Notes under the pieces: generated by a model | The model's input: only the letters and a program-made list of their open reading frames with translations | Database searches by the model: none | Told to the model about the DNA's origin: nothing | Shown here: positions 55,481 to 64,000 of the stretch, in pieces | Layout: each line of letters begins with the position of its first letter | How positions within the stretch are numbered: position 1 is the stretch's first letter | Source of the DNA: Diphasiastrum complanatum | Taxonomy: Eukaryota > Streptophyta > Lycopodiopsida > Lycopodiales > Lycopodiaceae | Length of the DNA stretch: 64,000 nucleotides | Assembly (NCBI GenBank): GCA_029204225.1 | Contig: CM055102.1 | Span: 22,840,160 to 22,904,159 of the forward strand | Direction: 5' to 3' | Made by a program: the position numbers and the translations under genes

Positions 55481-55810
55481 TGTCTTTTTTATGGCATGTG
55501 CTATACTCCGGGGCATGTCCTGAGTTTGTCAGGGCTCTGATAACAAAAAACTTCACAATGTCAAAACATTTCTAAAACTAACATAATGAGTTTAAAATAC
55601 CAATAAGTTTCGAAAACCTAAGGTTTATAATCCTAAACGTGTTTAAAACCGAAATTTCCTACAAAATAAAAAATAATAGTTATAATTTCTTTGGAGGTCA
55701 ACACTTTTCAAAAAATCTATTAAATTGATTTTGAGAAAAAATCATGGTTTTCTTTTTAACTTTACCAAGTTTTTCCAATGTTGAAATACAAGTAATAGGA
55801 ATTCGATGGA
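55481..55810. other. No gene seen; possible minus-strand PBS remnant
   Basis: GGGCTCTGATAACA at 55533-55546 is, on the minus strand, TGTTATCAGAGCCC, one mismatch from a copia PBS. No LTR or gag was found next to it, so this may be chance or a relic. Confidence 0.3.
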
Positions 55811-55887
55811 AACATAGTCCATTGAATTTTCTGCCACTTGTCATGGCTCGATCATGACAAGTGGCAGAAAATTCAATGGACTATGTT
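55811..55887. repeat. Perfect 35-bp inverted repeat with 7-nt loop
   Basis: Arm 55811-55845 begins AACATAGTCCATTGAATTTT and ends CACTTGTCATG. Arm 55853-55887 is its exact reverse complement. The loop is GCTCGAT. No mismatch was found over 35 bp. No terminal transposon features or coding context adjoin it. Confidence 0.95.
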
Positions 55888-56400
55888 TTTGGAACTAATC
55901 AAAATACCGAAACCAGTGTAATGAGACTCAAGAATCAAGATTTGCTAGTGATCAAAAAATATGTAGGAAGCATGGCATTTCTAATGACCCTATAGTTGAA
56001 ATTCTGATAGAATCTAGTGCAGTATGCAGATCACATCACACAATCACCATAGCCACTCCTCACAAGCTCTCAAAGATGGCACAACAAAAGTTAATAGATT
56101 ACAAAGAGAAAACTGTACATATAGTAAAAGCCCCAACATGCATGGGCTCGACAAGTGTCAACTCACTGAAATAGGCACTTGTCTAACTAATATGCATGAA
56201 AGTTATGTCAACAAGCTAGTACAAAGACTATTTATAGAGTTGAATCTGGCCAATACAAACACAATTTATGTTCAAATTTGTAATTGTAGTCATATGAGAA
56301 CCATCCATATAATAGGTTTGAATTTTTCTACTATGAACGGTAAATATTTAGATAACAAGGGTGGTTTGGATTTCTTTTCATAATTTTGTAATAATATAGT
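55888..56400. other. No gene seen
   Basis: Open frames lack motifs. The interval precedes recognisable gypsy RNase H and may be degraded pol, but no block could be matched. Confidence 0.4.
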
Positions 56401-56404
56401 TATT

Positions 56405-57540
56405 AAAAACTAGCAACAAAATTTAGTAGTTGAGAAATTTGGACATTATCTTTTAGGATACCCTTTTGTTTTTCATGTAGATCACTATGCATTGAAACAT
56501 TTAGTGAATAAACCTAATCTTTTAGGTAGGGTAGCTAGATGGGTATTGTTATTAGATGAGTTTAATTATGAAGTAGAATTAAGGAGAGGCAAGGATCATC
56601 AAAATGGTGATTATATATCCCGCCTCCAAATGAAAAATCAGTTTGACCCTATTTCTGATGAATTTCCGGATGAACATATAATGCGTATCCAATCAGAAAC
56701 ATCAATTTATATGGACATTATTAACTTTTTACAAGACCAAATTTATCCTGATCATTTTGATAAACAACAAAAAATTGTTTTCCTTTTAAAAGTAGGACCT
56801 TATACAATTATAAATAAAATAGGAGCCGACGATAATCTTCGTCAATATTTAGAACCCACCGAAATTGTCACTGTAGTACGTGCACTTTATGAAGAATATT
56901 TGGGGGGCCATTATGCTCTTAAAAATACTGCAAGAAAGATCCTTAACAGTAAGTATTGGTGGCCTACCGTCTATAGACATGTTAAATTATTCATTCAAAA
57001 ATATGATACATGTCAAACGATGGGGAAACCTAGTTTCGTGACACATTGGCCACTTACTCCGATTATTCCCTTAGCACCTTTTGAGAAGGTGGGGATTGAT
57101 TTTGTAGGGCCTATCAAACCGATGACTCGTAAAACTCGTCGATGTTACATTCTTGTTGCTACGAACTATGCTACCATGATGGTAGAGGCCGAAGCCACGG
57201 TTAAAAACGATGCTAAGACTGTAGCAAAGTTTTTATTCAAAACATTATCACACTTTATGGATGTCCCTTGGAACTCATTAGTGATAGGGGAACCCACTTC
57301 CTTAATCAGACCATCGAGGCTATGTTGTCATATTTTTCCATTACACATTGTCAGACCACTCCATATAATCCTAAAGCGAATGGACTTACGGAACGGGCAA
57401 ATGGAATTTTGTGCAAAATTCTGAATAAATAATAGAAACGCATGAGATCAGAAGTTACCATCTCTCTTATGGGCATATAGAACTGCCGAGAAGATCACAA
57501 CTACCCAGACTCCTTACTATCTTGTGTGAACTCTCATTCC
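56405..57540 (+). pseudogene. Ty3/gypsy RNase H end and integrase, broken
   Basis: The frame encodes the RNase H tail (VVEKFGHYLLGYPFVFHVDH, ALKHLVNKPNLLGRVARWVL, RRGKDHQNGDYISRL) and the integrase zinc domain and core (YLGGHYALKNTARKILNSKY, WWPTVYRHVKLFIQKYDTCQ, FEKVGIDFVGPIKPM). In the zinc domain the first Cys of CxxC is Tyr, and NYATMMVEAEA has Asn for a conserved Asp. Frames change near 57300. TAEKITTTQTPYYLV is still readable near 57485-57535, where the coding sequence stops against unrelated DNA. Its C-terminus reappears at 59036. The type (no chromodomain, WWP block) fits the non-chromovirus Tat/Athila-like branch. Confidence 0.85.
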
Positions 57541-59035
57541 ACCTTTCTGGATCAGACTTCGGCTCCCTTCACTAGCAGAAGTCGCGATGGTCAGACCACT
57601 CCTCAGAAACAGAGTCGCATGGACTGCACATAGCTGTTTCCACAAAGGATCGCTCCTCAAAATTCCAGCAGAGGTTGCGTTCACAAACAGATCCTTTCCA
57701 AATTTTGTAAGTCGCCCTTCACTGAACATGCATTTTCAGACCTGTGCAGATTGTTCCTCGTACTGTAGCGGCTCAGTTCACAGATCAAATGGCAGAGAGT
57801 TTGAGCAGACATTAATGCTTTAGACAGTAGCGATGGCTTCCAGCGAGCAGCAGGCACAATGGTATTTCCCACTTCTTCAAATCTCACATATTCAATAGAA
57901 TTCAGATTTAGTGCAACAACAAACATCAGATCTGGTTCACCACAACTGTAAACAGATTGCAAAAAGATCCCTATCTTGAATCTGCACTTTAGTTTTCTCA
58001 CAAAGATTCAGTATGTAATTACTTCAAACATAAAGCAATGAACACATTGGGTTGCTTCCACAATGGAAATCTGAGGGACTGGCTGCTCTGTGATCATCTC
58101 TCTTGACACAGTTCTTGCACAGTCTCTAATCTCTTCTCTCCACTACGTAGAATGCACCACTTCTTCTTTCCACTTTCCCTGCCTTATTCACGTGAGAGAG
58201 GAGAGAGGAGGTGCCTCATGACTAACTTTTCACTAAAGTCATATCTTGAACATTTTGGCTTCCAAAACCATTTTTCCAGTTTTGGGTTTTCGAAACTCCG
58301 ACTTCTTCTCCGGATGTCGAACTGTCTCATAGGTATCACCATTCCTTCCATTCTTGTCTGTGTTACTCGTGACTTCGTATTCAACACGAACCATCATGAA
58401 ACTGGCAACTCAGCATCACGTATAAACCGAAACTCGGTATAATCAACCGTCATCCCCACCAAGGGGCAATCACCAAAATATCAATCTTTCGAACTCGGAA
58501 AACTTGTCTGACATCAACCCAGCAAGTTTGATTTGTAAGTCTGCACTGTACTTTGCCTCAACAGTTTTTTAACTGCCGTTTCCATTTCACTTCTTTCAGT
58601 AACAAGATTTTTTAAGTCACAAACTGCTCTTCACTGGAAACCGCAACTGAACGTCGTCGAACCCTTAACCTTAGGACACCCCTTGAACTTTAAGACAATA
58701 CCTAAAAATCATCTGGGCATTTTTTATTAACGTCAGTAGAATGAGTACATCGTCATATTACAGTCTCGGCAATGCCGAAAAATCGTAAAAACCCATAAAA
58801 CTCTAATTTATGTTAATTTTGTTGATTTGAAGGCAATTATTACTGTAGATATCATCTCTAAACTGTATAGAGTAAAACTGACATCATGTATAAATATAGC
58901 AATATTGCTAATGCCATGCCAATTTACTTACTAAGAATAGTAAATAACCATTATGAAACCTCTTATAGGAATCAAATAAACTTCAAATAGCTCATTTTTA
59001 GCCCGAATTATGTCATCAAAAATTTGGCTAACACG
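57541..59035. other. Unassigned 1.5-kb sequence inside gypsy integrase
   Basis: Base composition is more balanced than the flanks. Minus-strand frames look protein-like: 58001-57681 with YVRFEEVGNTIVPAARWKPS and LLSKALMSAQTLCHLI, and 57729-57517 with EGRLTKFGKDLFVNATSAGI and LRSDPLWKQLCAVHATLF. I do not recognise them. An insertion carrying a captured gene fragment is possible. No terminal inverted repeats or target duplication were recognised. Confidence 0.4.
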
Positions 59036-59183
59036 TTGTTTCCTGGAAAATTACATACCAGACAGATGGGGCCTTACAAAGTCATAGAAGTTTTTAACAA
59101 TGGATCACTCCAGTTAGCCGATCTTGAAAGATATTTACTTGATACTCAAGTAAATGGCTCAAGAGTGAAGCGCTACTATGACT
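59036..59183 (+). pseudogene. Ty3/gypsy integrase C-terminal domain
   Basis: The frame encodes FPGKLHTRQMGPYKVIEVFN, NGSLQLADLERYLLD and QVNGSRVKRYYD then a stop, matching the GPY-type integrase tail of non-chromodomain gypsy elements. It continues the integrase interrupted at 57540. Confidence 0.8.
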
Positions 59184-59470
59184 AATTTCCGATGAATATG
59201 AAGTTGTTCAGTTTTTTTTGAAAAACATGCATAATTTGTGACACTGTTCACATTTCATCCAACTCGTTATTTCCAATTTTGAAACCACAAAAAGTCCGAT
59301 ACTTTTGTTCCATCCTTTACCTTCGAAAAATTTGAAGAAAAGAAAACAATATTTCGCTAGTATGTTGATATCCATTTATCACGTCTGTTTGTACAATTCT
59401 ACCATGTTTCCATGTTTATAGCATATTGGAAATATGCATGGAAAGGTATCCAAGGGTGAAATTTCTAGAC
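59184..59470 (+). other. Spacer between gypsy pol and the additional frame
   Basis: AT-rich non-coding interval; no motif seen. Confidence 0.5.
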
Positions 59471-60037
59471 CTTCCAGCTATAGTACCTCCAACTGCAAAT
59501 GACAACAAAGTTGAAGGAAGAGTTGGAAGAGGCAAAATTCAATTCAAGCCAAATCCAGGTTTCTAACGAAGACCCAATCCAGCAACAAGATCAAGCAATG
59601 CAGATAGATGCACCAGTTGCATCCACATCAGCAAAAGCCATCCATGCCAGACAGATGAAGTCTTCAGGTAGGTGCAAAAAGAGCAATATATTCAGACCGA
59701 AGCCGAGAAGACAAAGCTAGCAGTTGCCGAAGTTGTATCAACTTTGCCACAACCTGTAGCACTACCACTTGCAGTCATGCCACCACAAAGCGAAATTACA
59801 CCTGAGGGGATTGTGAAGCGTAAGAACAAGGTTGTGTATTTACTATTGAGGACAGAATTCCAGTCATTTCAACAAAAAATAACCTACTATCTACCTCCTT
59901 TCTATAGCCCAGAACTTCAGTGGAGAATGGATTACCTCCTTCTACCAAAACTTTTTGGCTATACTAAAGACCAATGGGAAAGTCCTCGGACTTTCGCTAA
60001 TCTAAACACTTTTTGGGCTAAGTTAACAATGCACTAA
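59471..60037 (+). pseudogene. Additional reading frame between gypsy pol and 3' LTR
   Basis: Two overlapping frames (59499-59720 and 59672-60037) encode TKLKEELEEAKFNSSQIQVS, then PIQQQDQAMQIDAPVASTSA, and after a frameshift EAEKTKLAVAEVVSTLPQPV, VKRKNKVVYLLLRTEFQSFQ, YYLPPFYSPELQWRMDYLLL and FGYTKDQWESPRTFANLNTF. The first part is helical and charged; the second looks globular. I do not recognise a family. Its place after integrase and before the PPT agrees with extra 3' ORFs known from Tat-branch gypsy elements; a role is not known. Confidence 0.5.
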
Positions 60038-60519
60038 AAAAGCGTTCTTGCTCATGCCATTGTTCGGAATAAATTCAGTGTGCAAACTAGTTATATTCAC
60101 GTTGTTATAGGATGCTTGTACATATATATCCAAAAATATTTAAAACATTCATAAACAATATTTTTCTTGCGCTGGATGAGTATGAAATAAGCTAGAATCA
60201 ATCAGCATTTTTGATGTCAAAGAAGTTGTTCCTAGCCCTAATCCCATCCCTTTCAGATTCTCCAGTGGATTACTAATACATTGATCGACAACCCTCTTGC
60301 ACCATGGGGCAATTGTGAAATGGGAGGCTATCCCAATTTATCTTTCCAGAAAGATTACCTGTAGAGGAATAACTATTTCCTTGCTACAAAAGGGATGACC
60401 ATCGAACAAGTTAATGATGAAAATGAAGGCTGAGCAAGAGCCATTTTCCACAGAAAGCCAGCTAGCAGAAAGCGACAAAGACGAATGTGAACAATTTCTT
60501 TGTGAGATGTTGTACAACT
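60038..60519 (+). other. Non-coding segment before gypsy PPT
   Basis: No confident frame. The minus-strand frame 60373-60555 lacks motifs. Confidence 0.4.
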
Positions 60520-60531
60520 AAGGAAGGGGAT
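60520..60531 (+). other. Polypurine tract of plus-strand gypsy element
   Basis: AAGGAAGGGGATA directly precedes TGTGGAGCC, the expected PPT/LTR junction. Confidence 0.65.
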
Positions 60532-61018
60532 ATGTGGAGCCTCATGATCCCACATTATCCAAAGTTATTATTTTATATTGTAAAATTTTTCAAATTTTGT
60601 ACATGTAAATATTATATAGTGCCTAAATCCATATAAAGTCCTATTTGCATCTTGTAAATTCATTTTAGGATAGAACTCATGACGTTTTGTGCGACGTTCT
60701 ATAGAGACACACTAGCGCGGATCCCAACTGACATCTTAATGGTTGGTGAACGACGCTCATGTCAGTGTTCGTTTCTATATGATCGACACTCCATGCCATT
60801 GTAAAGGTGCACAGATTTGAATATCAATAGAGAGAAGAGAGCCAATTTCTATAAGCTTGAGCATTCTTTCCCTCTGCCATCTCTTATAGCATTACTTCTT
60901 AGCAAATGTGCGAATACACTCTGAACGATCTATAACTGCTTGTGATACTCGACTATCTGCGCCACACACCTTTCATCTTTTACTGAATTTCAGTTACTCT
61001 AACTCAGATTTTCAGACA
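60532..61018 (+). repeat. 3' LTR of gypsy element (right end approximate)
   Basis: It starts TGTGGAGCCTCATG after the PPT. A TATA-like CCATATAAAGTCC lies at about 60632. The outer end is set at TTCAGACA as the first reasonable CA end; no second LTR exists in the window to confirm it. Confidence 0.45.
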
Positions 61019-61666
61019 TCATAGAGAGCGACAATTCTAACTAATAATGTGCAGAGAATTAGCCGAAGCTGTTAAGCATAACCATAAGCAAAACTTCTTT
61101 CAATTCTGAATGAGCTATGTGTTCAGATAACGAAATTGTTTGATGCTCTGTTCTGTTTGCTTCCAATGATAAGAACTAATTCTCTATGTTCGATTAGTAG
61201 AAATCATTAGCCAATTCGATTATGTTTGATGAATCTATTTGCTAGTTGCAATCTGGTCTGATTGCTTATTGTTATCCTAAGAGCTTGGAAGATAAAGTAA
61301 CCTTTATAATCACAGACCTTGACCAAATCGTTTTATCGTTGGTGTTACTGGATGTCAATTCACTCAATATCTTTGGATAACCAGTTATGGCGCTGTAGTA
61401 TTCATTGTGAATATTACACATCACATTCCATTCACCTTCTTACATACACTTATCATACAAAAGCTGAGATTATTCTCTCTCTTGGGGAACAATTAAACCT
61501 TTTATACTACTTAATTCACTATAATGACTAGGCTGCCACAACAAACAAGAAACTTTTGAGACTCCAATAGAGAATGATGTCCAGGAAGGATCTTTCACCA
61601 CCGCTTAGAGGATCCCTTACAAGATGTTTCATAAATGTATCTATATATATGTAGCACACTTCAAAA
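61019..61666. other. No gene seen
   Basis: The frame 61319-61531 has no recognisable motif. The stretch lies between the gypsy LTR and copia element G. Confidence 0.5.
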
Positions 61667-62341
61667 CTAAACATCATGCCAAGCCATGGAATCCAAGAAA
61701 TTTTGTGCACTTGAAGATACATCAATTAAACTAGTAAATGCATACATAATGTTGCCAAAGACAACTTGCCTTGCCTGATCCTCAAGATCTTCCTCCTTTT
61801 GATGATCCTCCTTAATGCAAGCAAGATCACACTTTGCCAAGATCTCCTCCTTTGCCAAGCTCACTCTTTCAAAAGCAACACTAGCTTCCAACTTAAACAA
61901 TCTCCCATGTTCAAATCCCTTTGCAATGCAAACATCATTCTTCAAGATGAAACAAACACCATGCTTAAAGTTGACATCTAAACCACTTTCTAAGAGTAGA
62001 CCAACACTAAGCATATTCTTGGTGATTGATGGTACATAAAGGACATTTTCTAGATCTATGTATTTTGAGAATTCTAAACACAAAGGGATGGTGCCAACAC
62101 CATCTATCCTACACTCTTCATCATTTGTAGTAAAACAAAACTTTTTAGCATCATTGAATGAGTGTAAGGTTGAGAAAAAGTCCTTTTCACAAGACATGTG
62201 GGAGCTAGCCCCACTGCCAATCCACCAATTGTCTCTTGAATTGTTATTGCTTGTTGGTGAGGATGTAGATGCCATCAAGAATACATCTAATTCATCCTCC
62301 TCCTCCTCCTTTGCAAGGTTTCCTTGTTTGTCCTCCTCCAT
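61667..62341 (-). pseudogene. Copia protease and pre-integrase (element G)
   Basis: The 224-codon frame encodes the protease box NWWIGSGASSHMSCEKDFF, the linker (LENVLYVPSITKNMLSVGLL, LDVNFKHGVCFILKNDVC) and HGRLFKLEASVAFERVSLA. The catalytic aspartate of DSG is Gly. After this the sequence (QARQVVFGNIMYAF) no longer matches pre-integrase, so the element is cut before integrase. It is closely related to elements C and F. Confidence 0.85.
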
Positions 62342-63110
62342 TTGGGCTCAGCCTCTTGTAGCATTCAAATGCATAATGCCCCTTCTTTCCACAAAAGAAG
62401 CATTTATGCTTTGACTTGTCCTTTGAGCTTGATGCATCATTCTCTTCTTGGTCTCCTTTGGATGCTTCTTCTTTCCATTGGTCTTCTTTTTTACCTTGAA
62501 TGAGAAATTGGATTTCTCATCACCATCCTACAAAGACAAGAAACTCATACTAGATTTTGCATGGAGCATCCTACACTCTTCAACCACTAATACATTGTGA
62601 AGTTTTTCTATAGTTGGCAAAGTGTCTTAGATGGCAAAACTTTAGACCAAATTTGCAAAGTCATCTCCTAGACCATTAATAACAATTTGTGAAAGCTCTC
62701 CATCACTAATCTTCTCTCCAATGGAAGCCAACTCCCTATTTAGAGACTTGATTATGAGTACATAATCATGTGCACTCTCCTCACTTCTTTTCATGCAAAG
62801 TTTCTAAGCATGAGAACCCTCGAAGTGTTACTAGATTCATAGCTTGATTTTAAAGACTCCCAAGCCTCTTTAGAACTTTTGCATGATGATACTCCCCCCA
62901 AAAGATCACATTCATTTTCACACAATGAAGTGCTAGCCTAGATTTTTTTGTGTATCTCACTAATTCATGTGTACCTATAAGTTCATGTTCATCCTCAATC
63001 AAAAACTCATAAAAGACTTGGAGCACCAAAATTGACTCCATCCTGATAACATAATTTGTAGAATTCAATCTCTCACTAGTTTCTAGAAGGTATCTCCAGC
63101 AGATCTCATC
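62342..63110 (-). pseudogene. Copia gag (element G)
   Basis: In broken frames the minus strand encodes STNYVIRMESILVLQVFYEF, SRLALHCVKMNV, a shortened SSSCKSSKEAWESLKSSYES-like segment, LQIVINGLGDDFANLV and a zinc knuckle CFFCGKKGHYAFECYKR near 62385. A deletion near 62805 and several stops are present. It continues into the protease at 62341. Confidence 0.75.
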
Positions 63111-63149
63111 TTACTAGTGACTTCTACAAACAAGAAATAGATTTTATTG

Positions 63150-63484
63150 ACTTGAAACTTTCAAAGGTCTCACACTTGTAGTGTTTCACTCAAATTTGAT
63201 TTCTAATCCAACAAATGAACTTATAATAACAGTTCTATCAGTCCTTCACAAAGCTGAAATGAAGATAAGATGAAGTGAAAACTATTTTCAAACAAATCTT
63301 GCCAAGAATTGGATTTGATTGTCTCTAGAAACTCACTAAGGTCTCTTTCTTGTAGTGTTTCACTCAAATTATATTTTATTCCAAAAAATGGACTTATAAT
63401 CTCAGTTCTAGCAATCCCTCACAAAGTTGGAATGAAGATCAGATGATGTGAAATCTACTTACAATCAAATCTTGCCAATTTTGG
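63150..63484. repeat. Tandem duplication of about 175 bp
   Basis: The segment from AGGTCTCACACTTGTAGTG (about 63162) to AAATCTTGCCAAGAATTGG recurs from AGGTCTCTTTCTTGTAGTG (about 63340) to AAATCTTGCCAATTTTGGC. Shared words include TAGTGTTTCACTCAAAT, AACAGTTCTA/CTCAGTTCTA, and TCACAAAG.TG.AATGAAGAT. Confidence 0.85.
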
Positions 63485-63490
63485 CTATTT

Positions 63491-64000
63491 TTGGACAATA
63501 ATATGACTATCTATATGGCTCCCTTGATACATGAGCTAAAGATTCTATGGCAAGGAGTCCAAGTGAGCGATATATCAAGACCACATAGACAAAGAGATTT
63601 TGTGGTAAAGGGGATCTTGATGTGGACGATGCATGACTTTCTTGGATATGGGAAATGTTCAGGTGAGATATCCTTGTTATTGGTTCTCAATTCATGGTAC
63701 TAGATCTTATGTGTATTCACAAATTTTCTTTCAATTAGAACATTAGAGTCACAATTAAGTTGGCTCTTCTGTCTCGATGTAGGGCTCCAAACTAGTGGCT
63801 ACAATGCATCACCATTTGTGGCGAGTATTTGCAAGCACCACTCACAACATCTATGATAGATGGTTTATGAGGGCCACACTTGATACCTTCCACCCGATCA
63901 CCCTATGCGTGATGGGCTTGTTTGTCGACGTCCCAAATCCATGAAGGTACAATACATATTTAGGCCAATTAATGTACATGTCATTCATGTATTTTATAGT
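63491..64000 (+). pseudogene. CACTA-type (tnp2) transposase fragment, runs off the window
   Basis: The frame 63488-63675 encodes MDNNMTIYMAPLIHELKILW, then GVQVSDIS and FVVKGILMWTMHDFLGYGKC followed by SGE. This is the conserved core of the tnp2 transposase of En/Spm-CACTA transposons (normally LxELW, LRAALLWTISDFPAYG, LSG). An intron-like segment follows (CAG|GTGAGA at about 63661 to GTAG|GGC at 63781). Near 63860-63890 another frame reads GHT, a stop, YLPPDHPMR, matching the GHRRFLPxDHP block. Upstream transposase and terminal repeats were not found; the remainder lies beyond the window. Confidence 0.7.

Overview
The window looks like nuclear DNA of a land plant with a large, repeat-rich genome. 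Two host genes have plant-type introns and belong to plant-typical families: a DOXC-class 2-oxoglutarate/Fe(II) oxygenase and an NPF (NRT1/PTR) transporter. Nearly everything else is LTR-retrotransposon sequence in advanced decay. Heavy retention of old, nested, full-length copies and a DUF7869-type gene remnant would fit a gymnosperm or another non-angiosperm lineage. That is inference; no marker in the window fixes the species.

Layout. 0.6-2.2 kb: two oppositely oriented Ty1/copia fragments. 2.2-5.7 kb: Ty3/gypsy chromovirus on the minus strand (LTR with TATA box, PPT, chromodomain, integrase, RT) whose RNase H part is replaced by about 0.9 kb of other DNA. 5.7-6.9 kb: LTRs related to the element at 17.7 kb. 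7.3-10.8 kb: minus-strand copia with PBS and LTR; all three integrase catalytic residues are substituted. 12.5-13.8 kb: broken DUF7869-like gene. 15.1-15.8 kb: decayed coiled-coil reading frame. 15.85-17.1 kb: T-rich repeat carrying six copies of a GC-rich hairpin. 17.4-28.5 kb: an unrecognised reading frame interrupted by a copia element (17715-26375) with a near-perfect 5-bp target duplication. That element's 3' LTR is itself split by a second, structurally complete copia element (20336-26325). The interrupted frame resumes in phase at 26381.

31.2-33.3 kb: four-exon 2OG oxygenase gene (365 aa), apparently intact, with a GC-AG first intron. Its 3' flank (about 608 bp) is duplicated 4.5 kb downstream around a truncated copia element and an AT-rich stretch. 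39.8-49.5 kb: a plus-strand copia element with a complete minus-strand copia (40782-46016, with LTRs, PBS and PPT) inserted in its upstream part. 50.4-52.6 kb: minus-strand NPF transporter gene, intact from the first clear exon to the stop, with only the extreme N-terminus uncertain; three imperfect tandem repeats lie upstream of it. 54.7-55.5 kb: TRIM-like short direct repeats. 55.8 kb: a perfect 35-bp inverted repeat. 56.4-61 kb: plus-strand gypsy element with an extra reading frame between integrase and 3' LTR and 1.5 kb of unrelated DNA inside the integrase. 61.7-63.1 kb: minus-strand copia gag/protease. 63.5-64 kb: start of a CACTA (tnp2) transposase.

Only the oxygenase and the NPF gene look functional. 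No tRNA, rRNA, CRISPR array or prokaryotic-type operon was seen. Element boundaries given with 'about' are estimates; those tied to PBS, PPT and matching LTR ends are exact readings.
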